The notes under the pieces are model-generated. The model was not told the origin of the DNA, ran no database searches, and worked only from the letters and a program-made list of their open reading frames with translations. This document shows, in pieces, positions 22,021 through 31,731 of a DNA stretch of 64,000 nt. The stretch is from Colletotrichum lupini (taxonomy: Eukaryota; Ascomycota; Sordariomycetes; Glomerellales; Glomerellaceae). The position numbers were made by a program, and so were the translations under genes. The stretch is from NCBI RefSeq assembly GCF_023278565.1, contig NC_064678.1:4898001-4962000 (forward strand). The letters are read 5' to 3'. How positions within the stretch are numbered: the stretch's first letter is position 1; each line of letters opens with the position of its first letter.

Positions 22021-25000
22021 ATGCAGAACTGGCAGCAAAATGGCCAGACGGGTTCTGCTCAAGGCCACAATAATATGTGGTCGGGCTCCTACGCGTTCCC
22101 TGATGGAACCAACCAGTTCGATGCCTCCCAAAATTGGCAGCATCAAATTCCCAACCAAAATGCTTTCCCACAACTTGCCCCACGAGGGGGGGGCAACACA
22201 AACGAGAATAATCTCTATGCTTCACCACATCAAGCGCATGCTGTCGTAGCCAACGACCACAACGGCATGTCGACATTGAATCACGGCAACTTCCATAACG
22301 GCCATGGCCAATTCTCGCTTGACACTGCATACACAGACGCTGGCCAAGAAGACCCTCTGGCTAGTTTAAATGAATACCCCCAAGACTTATACGGCCAGCC
22401 GAGCAAGGCTGATTTCAACAACGCCAACATCGACAACCTCAACCACAGTCATACCCCTGACTTCACACAGCAACAATTTCAATACAACGGTCAGGCCAAT
22501 CAGCTGTTCAATGGAAATGTTCCTCAATATACCGAGGCTCAACTCATGCCTCAGCATGGCCACCAGTCCCAGGCGCAGCTGCAGCAGCGCTTCGACTCTG
22601 TTCCCCAGTCATTCTCACCCGCCCCTCAGGGCTATGTTCCATCACCTCAACAACATCAGGCTCAGCCTGAGAGAGTCTTTTCTCAATCACCTCATCCCTT
22701 TCAGGGTCAGCCGCCTCGTCAACAAAACAGCCAGGGATTCTCTACCCAAACGCCTCCGCCATCTTTCCAGCAAAATCAACCGCCGCAATACCAGCAGAGC
22801 AAGTTTGTCCCTCAGCAAATGTCTTATGCTCAGCCTGTAGCAAGATCACCTTTTCAACCCGTTGCTGCAAGGCAGATGCCAGGTCAGGATCCGGCACCTC
22901 AGCAATCTCCGCAAGCCCAGCAACAACAGTCCATACACCAGGTCAAGCCAGTCCCCTCACCGGCGCCGGCTCGTCAACTTCAACCACAACAGCCGCAGCC
23001 ACAGCCGCAGCAGCAACCACAGCAGCAGCAGCACAACCATCAGCAGCCGTTGCAGCCACCACAACCGCAGCTCATCGCTGCAGCACCAGTTTCTCAACCT
23101 GAGACGCATGTCATCGACCCTGCGCTCCAACCTGAGCCGGCGCCGCAGAAGAAGCGCAAGCGTGTCGTCAAGAAGGAGCCTGAACCTGAACAAGCCGACT
23201 CCCCTGGCGATGCGACTGTCAAAAAGGGAGAAGATGGAGAAACACTGGTCCTGCCTTCTAGCACCGAGGAAGAATTGTCTCTCCTGGCACAGTTTAAGAA
23301 ACGCAACGCCACATCCAAGAAACAGTTCCCTCCCATTCCCGGAGCTTCGTTTCTTGTTGCTACTGGCTCAGCCAAGTTGATCCCGCCCAAGAGTTACGAC
23401 CGACTCGCGCCTCTAGTCGCTTTGCCGTCGCCCAATGGAAGACGTATCTTGCCCGAACTCCGCCCCGATCTTCCATGTGAGATTCAGGGGAGATTCATGG
23501 AAAATTACAAGCCGTCTCCAAACTTTGTCGGAAAGCCGGACGATCGCGAGACGGAGGCAAGACCCCTCATCGACCAATATCAACGTGAGATGACGAGCTT
23601 AGGTCTTCGGCGACCTAAGTACGCCGACTACCCCTTCGCCTTCCAGGAACAGCTCAAGGCCGACGAGGCCGCTAAATCCAAAGCCCAGAGGAAGGCTCGA
23701 AAGGAAGAGGAAGAAGAACGAAAGAAGCCCATTCGTCCTGAGAAGCGGCCAGCAGACCCTATTGAGGGTGCTGTCTGGGACATCCTTGGCATTGTCTACA
23801 TTGATCCTTCCGCGACCAGAACTAATGCGCTCATTGCTGGCGCCGTTCAGTCTCTGGGTGAGTTTTTCATTAAGCTGAGATCGGAGACGAACCGTTTGAA
23901 GCAGGAACTCGACCAGGCAACGAAGGAGAAGAAGCCTGAGAAGGAAATTGCAGAGTGGAACAAAAAGCTCGACGTCAAGAAGGAGACCTTCACTCGAGTT
24001 TGCGAAGCGGCAGCTAAACACGGCGATGAGGCCGTGCTGGAGAACTTTGGCGGTCATCAGAAGGGCATCTTGAGTCTGGTCAACATGTTGATAGGCGCCA
24101 TAAAGGCTGGTGATTTCAGCGGACCTTTGCCCAAGGCTCTTCTTCGATTCATGTCAAATATTAGCATGTTCAAGAAAGTTACAGAAGCTGTCAACTTCGA
24201 GAACGTGCGGAAGCGTCTTGCTGACAAGGGCGATGCTGAGGTTAAGGAATTGGTCCGTACGATAGCGTCGCGGATTAAGAAAGACACAGAAACAGCCAAT
24301 GGGGTCGAGATCAAGAAGACAACGTCGGCTGCTCCTGTCAGCAAAGTCACCAAACCGGTCGCAAAGCCTATTGATGGCTCTCCTGCCAAGAGAGCCCGGG
24401 ATGAGGATACCGATTCTCGCATTACCAAGAAAATAGCCGTCGAGCCAACAACAGGTGGTGTGCTAGGTAACAAGGTCGGGGTCAAGCCGGTTGCCGGAAG
24501 TCTGCAATCCAAGTTTGCTGGTGTAAAGCGACCAGTGCAAGCCACTACCCTTGCCAGCAAAATTCGGGCGCCTAAACCAGTTGGGCCAAGGGACGTCCCT
24601 AAGGGTGAGCCTTCGAGATCCGAAGGACCCAACACGGCCACGCCTATGGATGTAGACAAGAAGCCAGCAGCATCGGCGGTTAAGCCCGAGTCAAGGTCGT
24701 CTGCTCCCAAGGCTGCTGTCTCCAGCGGCTCCTCTTTGTCCAGCATTGCTTCTCTACTCGACTCCATTACCGCGCCTAAGCCAGACGGGCCCTCAACACA
24801 GGCGAAAGATTCGAGCAAGAAAGATATCTCGGAAACACCTGAACAGAAGGCAAAGCGACTTCGTAAAGAGGCCCGCCGCCATCTACGTGTCAGCTTCAAG
24901 CCCCCTGAAGAGCTGGTGGAGATTCGCATTTTCACCAAAGAGGTCGCAGAAGGCGAAGATAATATGACTAAGGACGCAGCGGATGACCGATCCGAGGGAA

Positions 25001-26559
25001 TGATGCTCAAGCAGCGCAATTACAATGAGGATGATGACGAGGAGGACGAGTTGCCAGAGAGGCCTTGGACCATGCCTACCCTCGCCGACCTTTCTGGAAT
25101 CCCCGAAGACATTCGCAACAAGTCTTACGTTACTCGTGGCGGTAACCTGACTTTCCACACAGAGGAACAGAAAGCCATAGAGGAGCGGGAGAAGAAGGAG
25201 CTTATGGTCACCTACATGGACATTGCCGACATTCCGCCTACACCCAAGTCTCCAGCTCCCGAGTCTGCGACAGTCACGAGCGATTCTGAGGGCAAAGTCT
25301 ATCAGTTGCCTCAGGGTGAGCCGAAATTTGACGAGATCCACAAGCGCTGGAAGGAGACACAGACATTCGGTTGGGAGGCGGCGCAATACTATGCTCGCAA
25401 GCGCCTTGATGCCAAGGACGACCCCGGTGCAAAGATCAACTCGATTTTGGGCAACCTTAAGCCAATTGCCCCGGCCGTGGTGCCCGAACCGTACAACATG
25501 ACACCGCCCAAGGAGAACGCGCAGCCGATCCTGCCTCCCGCAGTGGAGATGCAGCCTATTCCGGCGATACCTTTTGACGACAAAGTCTACAGCATTCTCA
25601 CCTCCGACGAGGTGAAGACCTGGCGTGATGCCAACCCGTTCAACTCGGCTACCCCGCAGACTCACCGACGCTACGATTACCCGGACCCAAACATTCAAGC
25701 AGCCGCCGACCAGGTTGAGGAGGCGGCTGAGACGTTGCGAGGACTGCCATACCCGGCGACTAGCCCACCAGCATACTTGGCAAATGACCAGGAAAGAACG
25801 AGAGAGTGGTGGGCCGGATACCAGAAGGACGTTACGGCGAGAGCCAGGAAGGAGGCAGAGGATACGGCTCGTAACGCACCCCAGAACGAGGCCCAGACTC
25901 AACAACCCGCTGCATCTGAAACTCAAGAGCAGCAGTGGGCAGCTTACTACCAGCAACAGCAACAATACGCACAGTACATGGCCATGCTCCAGGGCGGCCA
26001 ACCTCAGCAATCAGCTCAAGCAGCACCTGCCCCGGCTCCCGCGGCACAGCCTACACAGGACTCCCAGCTTCAAGCGATGCTCGCTCAGATGGCCCAGCAG
26101 CAGCCGGCAGCGCAAGGCAACGCATATGGGCTGAACCCATCAGACACTGGTTACCAGCAGCTGATGATGCTCGCACAGCTCCAGCAACAACCCCAGCAGC
26201 AGCAGCAAGCACCGCCTCCGCCAGTCGTTCCACAGTCTCCGCCTGAGCACGACGCGAACTCGTATAAGCCTCCTCCTCACCTTCAGCGCCAGCTTGTGGA
26301 CTACAGCGACCGGGACACCAGAGACGAGTTCGAGCATCACGGTGGACGCGAGCGGGATAGGGAACGTGGCCGTGATCGTGATCGCGAAGGAAAGGGTGGT
26401 AAGCAGGGCAAGAACCGCAAGGGCAACGCTCCTGGCGGCGCCACGCTCGCTCCCCATCGCCCTGTCAATCGGGCTCTCATCGGAACCAAGCCTTGCAGCT
26501 TTTGGCAGCAAGGCAAATGCGCTAGAGGGGAGAAGTGCACTTTCAGGCACGACAATTAA
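22021..26559 (+). CDS. PNUTS/Ppn1-like PP1-regulatory protein with TFIIS-N and CCCH domains
   Basis: A single 1512-codon exon. Residues 1-370 are Gln/Pro/Asn-rich and prion-like. A basic KKRKRVVKKEP stretch near 376 is a likely nuclear signal. Residues about 580-765 form a helical region ending in a TFIIS N-terminal-like domain (LPKALLRFMSNISM, then DAEVKELVRTIASRIKK). At 956-959 lies RVSF after basic residues, followed by PPEELVEIRIF, which resembles the RVxF plus hydrophobic-pair docking segment of human PNUTS. A second Gln-rich region (about 1300-1420) and an Arg/Asp/Glu-rich stretch (about 1440-1475) precede a terminal zinc finger, C1492-x7-C1500-x5-C1506-x3-H1510. TFIIS-N, RVxF and CCCH in this order is the PNUTS (PPP1R10) layout. 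S. pombe Ppn1 and yeast Ref2 are the probable functional counterparts, recruiting PP1 to the cleavage/polyadenylation machinery. Orthology is inferred from architecture. Confidence 0.85.
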   Translation: MQNWQQNGQTGSAQGHNNMWSGSYAFPDGTNQFDASQNWQHQIPNQNAFPQLAPRGGGNTNENNLYASPHQAHAVVANDHNGMSTLNHGNFHNGHGQFSLDTAYTDAGQEDPLASLNEYPQDLYGQPSKADFNNANIDNLNHSHTPDFTQQQFQYNGQANQLFNGNVPQYTEAQLMPQHGHQSQAQLQQRFDSVPQSFSPAPQGYVPSPQQHQAQPERVFSQSPHPFQGQPPRQQNSQGFSTQTPPPSFQQNQPPQYQQSKFVPQQMSYAQPVARSPFQPVAARQMPGQDPAPQQSPQAQQQQSIHQVKPVPSPAPARQLQPQQPQPQPQQQPQQQQHNHQQPLQPPQPQLIAAAPVSQPETHVIDPALQPEPAPQKKRKRVVKKEPEPEQADSPGDATVKKGEDGETLVLPSSTEEELSLLAQFKKRNATSKKQFPPIPGASFLVATGSAKLIPPKSYDRLAPLVALPSPNGRRILPELRPDLPCEIQGRFMENYKPSPNFVGKPDDRETEARPLIDQYQREMTSLGLRRPKYADYPFAFQEQLKADEAAKSKAQRKARKEEEEERKKPIRPEKRPADPIEGAVWDILGIVYIDPSATRTNALIAGAVQSLGEFFIKLRSETNRLKQELDQATKEKKPEKEIAEWNKKLDVKKETFTRVCEAAAKHGDEAVLENFGGHQKGILSLVNMLIGAIKAGDFSGPLPKALLRFMSNISMFKKVTEAVNFENVRKRLADKGDAEVKELVRTIASRIKKDTETANGVEIKKTTSAAPVSKVTKPVAKPIDGSPAKRARDEDTDSRITKKIAVEPTTGGVLGNKVGVKPVAGSLQSKFAGVKRPVQATTLASKIRAPKPVGPRDVPKGEPSRSEGPNTATPMDVDKKPAASAVKPESRSSAPKAAVSSGSSLSSIASLLDSITAPKPDGPSTQAKDSSKKDISETPEQKAKRLRKEARRHLRVSFKPPEELVEIRIFTKEVAEGEDNMTKDAADDRSEGMMLKQRNYNEDDDEEDELPERPWTMPTLADLSGIPEDIRNKSYVTRGGNLTFHTEEQKAIEEREKKELMVTYMDIADIPPTPKSPAPESATVTSDSEGKVYQLPQGEPKFDEIHKRWKETQTFGWEAAQYYARKRLDAKDDPGAKINSILGNLKPIAPAVVPEPYNMTPPKENAQPILPPAVEMQPIPAIPFDDKVYSILTSDEVKTWRDANPFNSATPQTHRRYDYPDPNIQAAADQVEEAAETLRGLPYPATSPPAYLANDQERTREWWAGYQKDVTARARKEAEDTARNAPQNEAQTQQPAASETQEQQWAAYYQQQQQYAQYMAMLQGGQPQQSAQAAPAPAPAAQPTQDSQLQAMLAQMAQQQPAAQGNAYGLNPSDTGYQQLMMLAQLQQQPQQQQQAPPPPVVPQSPPEHDANSYKPPPHLQRQLVDYSDRDTRDEFEHHGGRERDRERGRDRDREGKGGKQGKNRKGNAPGGATLAPHRPVNRALIGTKPCSFWQQGKCARGEKCTFRHDN

Positions 26560-27941
26560 ATCTGCAAACGCCATGCGGATCATGTACATTCTAGTCACAT
26601 TTGGCTGGATCTGGGGAACAGGAACCCCGGAATTTTCTTTTGTTATAATACTCGCCGAACGTGGGAAGTGAAACCAGGATTCGGGCTCGTCCCGTGAGAC
26701 AGAGGTTGGTGAAACGAAGACAGCCCGGGGAATGTGACAGGGCAGAGGTCTTTTTCATCTTGTTTTTCGGCATAGCATTATCAGGAACTGGGGTCTAGCA
26801 TTTGCATCAACGAAACCGTGGATCATGGAAACAGGGATGGGTCTTGAGGAAACATGCATAATAGGACTGGACGGGGGTTTTGAGATGATCATTGTTGCGG
26901 GCACTTCGCGTACCGCTTACGTACCTGGTCCCAATAGACCAGGCCAATACCTTTGTACACTAGCCACCACGTTGTCTACGAATGACAATAATTCCAACAT
27001 CAGCTGTCCCTTGTGTGAATTCAGTGACTCAATATGAATAGACAAATGGGGTTGGTTCTATGGGTTTCCCCTTGCCCCCCTTGTGAACAGAAGAAGTCCC
27101 ACTACATTAGAGAGGAGAGTAGTCCCCGCAAAGAGTCCAAGCCAAGATGCTGTTCGAGGTTTCTAGTTCAGAATGCTTATGGATGGTTGCTTCGGCAAAG
27201 AGCTCTATGTCGCTGTGGACTGTCCGAGTTCAACGACCAGAATCTCGTTTAAGGGAGATGAATCAACAGCTGAATCTTGACGAGCACCCCAAAAGCAAGG
27301 AAGGAAGCAACATTGCCTAGATATCACCAAGATTACCAGAACACACCACATTTTTCCAATGACCAAGATTCTATCCACCGACTTCAGACTATCAAGACAA
27401 CCAAGTATAGAAGAATAAAAAACCCCCAAAAAAAAGTCAAAAAGGAAAGGAAGGGAAGGGAGCTGGTGATCACTTACGCTAGAATTCACGCCCCTGTCCG
27501 GACTCGAACAGCGCGCCCCTCGGACCAGCACGGCTTCATTGGAGTATTTGTTTTGGCTTCTCTGCGTCAGAGTGTAAACCACCCGGCCAATCGGCCGGAT
27601 GGGTGCTGGTGACAGGAGAGGTGAATAGACTCCTCACGTATCATGGTGGCCAGCCTTGTTCGGGTGAGGGAGGGGGGGGGGGGGGGCAGGAAAGGGGCGT
27701 TGAAGTGGAAGGAACGAGCGAGATGAGGCTTTTGGGCGGATAGGAGTTATATGGAAAGAGAAGACGACCTCACTTTCACCTTGATGAGCATGAGCTGCGT
27801 CTTTGATTACTCCAAGGCAAGATGCCTTACTTTCCATAGTTCAGGCCAAGTGGCTGGTTGTATAGCCGCCTTTGTCTTCATGTATCGAACCTTAATCCTT
27901 CATACCTTACGTACATCAACTTACAAATATTTACCCTTCAT
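26560..27941. other. Convergent region, PNUTS-like gene / GH127 gene
   Basis: About 1.4 kb of 3' sequence with short ORFs lacking recognisable motifs and a G15 tract at 27672-27686. A B-box-like GTTCGAGTCC occurs on the minus strand near 27499 but does not fold into a tRNA. No gene is supported. Confidence 0.55.
27672..27686. repeat. G15 homopolymer
   Basis: Run of 15 G in the intergenic sequence about 250 bp beyond the GH127 stop. Confidence 0.9.
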
Positions 27942-30043
27942 TCACCTCCCGTCGTCCCTCAACCCAACCCTCATCTGTCCCTTACCGCCCCTATTCGACC
28001 GAAAGTAAAACGGCACAAACACAAGCTCCCTCTCCACCCCATCCCCGCCCCTCGCCAGAACCTCAGGCGACCGTTCCCAGCCCGTGGTCTTCAACGCGAA
28101 ATACCCCTCTCCGCTCTCATCGTCAACCCTCCACTCCTCCTCCACGGCCGTCCCCCTCTTGATCCCCACGTCCTTGAAGTGATTCTCCTCCCACGGGTGA
28201 TCGGCGTCCTCGACGCAGTACACGATCGGTCCCCTCGCCAGGCTGAGCGTGCGCTGGTTGGTGTACGGATGGGGCGCGATATACCGCGGCGCGAAGCCGG
28301 CGCCGCCGACGTCGAGCGAGAAAACCGGGTTCGAGGCCGTGTACGAAGGGTCTAGGCGGAGGTAGCCTCCCTTTTCGAGCGTAGCTGTCCCCGTCGGTGG
28401 TGTAGGCGTGAGGACGTGGCCATGCTGTATCGCCCAGGCTGGGATACGAAGTCGGATCGTCGTATTGAGAGAGCCTGCGCCCTTGAGCTGGAAGAGGATG
28501 TTGCCTTCCCACGGCCAGTTGGACTTTTGCGAAAACGCGACCTCGGCGCCGTCCACCGGGAACTTCACCTCGGCGCTGCTATACAAATGCACATTCACAA
28601 ACGCCGCCCCCGTCCCCCCCTCCTCGCCCTCGCCGCTCCCACCCCCATAATCCCAAAGATACCCGCCCAAACTCCCAAACAGCCTCGTCACATTCGGCGG
28701 ACAACAGGCACACACGAACCAGTCCTCCCTCTCGCTCCTCGCCGCCTCGCAGCTCGCGAGCTGGTTCTCGTACGTGAAGGCCTTCCCGTCGGCGCTCATG
28801 GCCGTCATGACGTTGTTGTACAGGCACAGCTCCATGACGTCGGCGTACCGGCCGTTCGGCTCCGGCCCGTCCGCGTGCAGCAGGCGCTCCGCGAGCATCA
28901 TCACCCCGACCGAGGCGCACGTCTCGGCGTAGCAGCCGCCCTCGTCGGGGCCTTGCGGGAGGAAGTAGTCGATGCCGAAGCCCTCCCACTGCGCCACGGC
29001 GCCGACGCCGCCGGTGAGGTACATTTTCTTGTCGACCGTCGAGGACCACAGGCGTCGGAGGGCGGCGAGCCAGGCCGGGGCGGCGGTCAGGGGCCGGACC
29101 GGAGCCGTGCTGCCGCTGCTCTCCCGTGAGGTGTTCAAGAGGTCGGCCGCCGCGGTGAGGAGATACATGGCCCTCACGGCGTGCCCCTCGACGGACGCCT
29201 GCTCGAGGATCGGGGCGTGGGCCTGGCAGTACCAGTACGACCTGTCCATGGGCCACGAGTTGGGCCGTTTCCAGCGCGGCTCGTCGCGCCGCTCCGTCTC
29301 CCAGTCGTAGTAGTGCTTCCCCTCCTGGCCCGTCGGGTTCCCGCGCTCCTCGAGGAAGAAGCGCGCGAGGTCGTAGGCCTCGGTGTTGCCCGTCGCCGCG
29401 TGGCACCGCAGGAGGGCCAGCTCGATTTCCGGGTGGCCCGGGTAGGCTCGTATCTGGCCCTCGCCGGGGCCGAAGCGGCGGTGGATGTGGGAGATGTATT
29501 TTGCGAGGGGTTCCATGAGGAGGTCGTTTCTGTAGTATTGTCTGTGGGCCAGGGCTGCTTCGATGAGGTGGCCGGCGTTGTACCTATATTTACCTTGTGA
29601 GTCTCATTCTAAGTTGAGTTACGTCGAGTGAAGATTTACATTTCATGCATGTCACGAATATTCGTCCACCTCTTGCCCGGCTCCACGACGGAGAAGTGAA
29701 CATTGAGGTACCCGTCCTCATGCTGCGCGCCGCGGATCATGGCAACGAGCTCCCGCACGGCGGCGTCGACTTCGACATCGTACTCGTCTGCGAGGAAATA
29801 GCACGCGCCCTCGATCCACTTGGCGACGTCGCTGTCCCAGAAGAGGTGCAGGGGCGCGGGCCAGCGCGAGCGGTCGTCGTAGATGGGGTGCCAGCCGAGC
29901 TTGAAGCAGTCGTACTGGCCGTTGGCGCGGAGCTGGGAGAGCTGGGCGTGGACTGTGGTGCGGGAGACGGTGGCGCGGCGGGTGCGGAGGAGGGAGGGGG
30001 CTGTGAAGGTCGTTTGGCGGAAGGTTGTTTGCGGGTGGGACAT
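27942..30043 (-). CDS. GH127 (DUF1680) beta-L-arabinofuranosidase-like glycoside hydrolase
   Basis: Exons 30043-29640 and 29583-27942, with a 56-nt intron (GTAAAT...ATATAG), encode 681 residues. The junction restores DMHEMYNAGHLIEAA. GH127 enzymes cleave beta-L-arabinofuranosyl linkages with a zinc-bound cysteine nucleophile. The Bifidobacterium HypBA1 set is visible: an acidic residue in QWEGFGIDYFLP, Glu and Cys in AETCASVG (about residues 352-354), and the paired cysteines of CACCPPNVTR (about 428-429). EDGYLNVHF, YPGHPEIELAL and SYWYCQAHAP are conserved in the N-terminal barrel. The spacing between the two metal-site segments is close to that in HypBA1. There is no signal peptide (MSHPQTTFRQ start), so an intracellular role in breaking down imported arabino-oligosaccharides is likely. 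The substrate is inferred. Confidence 0.9.
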
Positions 30044-30795
30044 GGTTTATCGCTTTCTGCCCGGGGATACTGTGTAGGTGGAGTGTGGGTTGAGGTATGA
30101 TGGGAGGGGCGAGGACTCAAAGATGTCACGATGTGTGGGAGGAAGTCATGAGGGAGGCCCTTGGAGAGAGAGAGAGGGTCTTGGCGGACGTCGAGATATA
30201 AATGAGATGGCGGATTGGGTATTGAAGCTCTGATGGAGGAAGGATGTAACCTCGAACTTGAGGTGCTTAGGATCGCCGAAAAAGGAAAGTCGAACTGATA
30301 AGGACGATGCGAGGTAGTCTCGACAGCGAAGTTAATCGGTGAGTAGGCTTGGATTCAAGGAAACAGAGGCAGACAAGTAAGGATAAGCGTGAAATGGCTT
30401 AGCTGGAACTGAGCTCTTGATCGGGGCAGACGAACTTCACTAGAGGCTCAGTCCAGATACGAGACATGGGACCAACCAGACGAAGCCTTCCGTCCCGGAT
30501 CCTGAGTGAGTGACGGCCGATCTCTTGTGCGGGGTCAAGTGCGCCGGCCGGGCCGTCCGTCCGGGATCCGGCAAGCTGCCCGAGATTTTGGGGTTCCCAA
30601 GGTGTGAGATAGGCTCACCGCGACCGATCTGAGATATCGGGTCAATGCCGGCCGGCATGTACTAGATTGACTTGAGAGTTGAAAGTATGGCCGAGTTGCC
30701 GGTGATCCGGTAAAGACGCGCAAACGCGAGACGCAAAGAAAATGGACACCAAGTTTTCATGACGGTCATTGAATTTCAATTGGTAGTGTGGTATC
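30044..30795. other. Intergenic region, GH127 promoter / SFM1 3' end
   Basis: About 750 bp between two minus-strand genes. It has a short GA-rich stretch near 30164-30177 and GC-rich imperfect inverted repeats near 30540-30580 (CCGGCCGGGCC, CCGGGATCCGG). I see no gene. Confidence 0.55.
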
Positions 30796-31731
30796 TTAAA
30801 AGAGGTCATCAATCGCCTTATCGGCATCCTTCTTGATGAGATCAACCATGCCCTGGAGAGATGTCAGACTCGCACAGTTCTCATCTCATGGAACTTCTCG
30901 CAGAGGAGGTATCGGGATGGGAAAAATCTCAAAACTCACCTCTGGCATAATGGGCTGGCCGTCCTTATCCGTGACATACTTGAAGGGCATCTCGGTGCTC
31001 TCATGCTCACTGAACTTGAGCTCGGGGTATGTGACGTAAGGAATCTTGTCCAGCGGTGCTATTGTCACCCGTGAGCATCTCATTGAGTTATGCGATACTA
31101 GGAGAAGGGTGGTTGGCACGTACTCTTCTCCTCGACAACGATTCTCGTGACGCGGACAGCTGTGTCAGTCGTCATCTGGGTGGGACCCAGGCGTCTGCCT
31201 TCGAAACCCTTCTTCCTCAACTCGGAGGTGCGGTCTGCAGGGGTTAGCGAGAAGGGGTTTGACATTTATGTGACCAAGCCGAGGTCACGAGTGGAATGGT
31301 AAGGAATAGTATACCTCTTGGGGGGTCATCGCCTAGAGAGAGAGGGAAAATAATCAGCAAAAAGTTCCACGAGGAATGAGATTCACGAGACCAATTCGCA
31401 TCGGGGTGAATGACGTACCCAAAATGCCACCGAAAAGGAAGGCGTCGAATTTTTCGCCGTCCTCGGGGCTCAGGTCGCTGGCGGCGGAGGGGTCGAGCAG
31501 GCAGACGCGGGACTTGTCGGCGGCGTAGAGCTCCTCGACGCCCCGGTTCTCGGCCTTGAAGGCCGGGACCTGCTGCAGCTTCTCCGGGGCGACGAAGCCG
31601 GCGCGGAGGGAGGAGAGGAGAAAGGTGCCCTCGGCGGCGTGGGTTTCTCTGGCGATGGCGATGTACTCGAGTTCGGACCAGGGGCCCAGCTCGGAGTCGA
31701 GGTGCTCGACAATGTACGTCTTGCCTGGCAT
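30796..31731 (-). CDS. SFM1: SPOUT-family protein arginine methyltransferase Sfm1
   Basis: Five exons, 31731-31419, 31332-31315, 31234-31124, 31058-30940 and 30852-30796, give 205 residues, close to yeast Sfm1 (213). Sfm1 is a cytosolic SAM-dependent SPOUT methyltransferase that monomethylates Rps3 (Arg146 in yeast). The start MPGKTYIVEHLDSELGPWSELEY and the core FGGILGDDPPRDRTSELRKK, GRRLGPTQMTTDTAV and HESTEMPFKYVTD match the family. The C-terminus MVDLIKKDADKA is also conserved. Introns are 86, 80, 65 and 87 nt. The second exon is only 18 nt and encodes most of the invariant DDPPR motif, so it cannot be skipped without losing the cofactor-knot region. Confidence 0.93.

Noticed and set aside
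24057..26010. Minus ORFs of 320 and 375 codons inside the PNUTS-like gene
   Set aside because: Antisense shadows of the continuous 1512-codon gene, with low-complexity Leu/Ser/Arg translations.
27485..27535. Possible tRNA on the minus strand (GTTCGAGTCC B-box match)
   Set aside because: The T-stem does not pair, the A-box is poor and only about 15 nt away, and no cloverleaf can be drawn.
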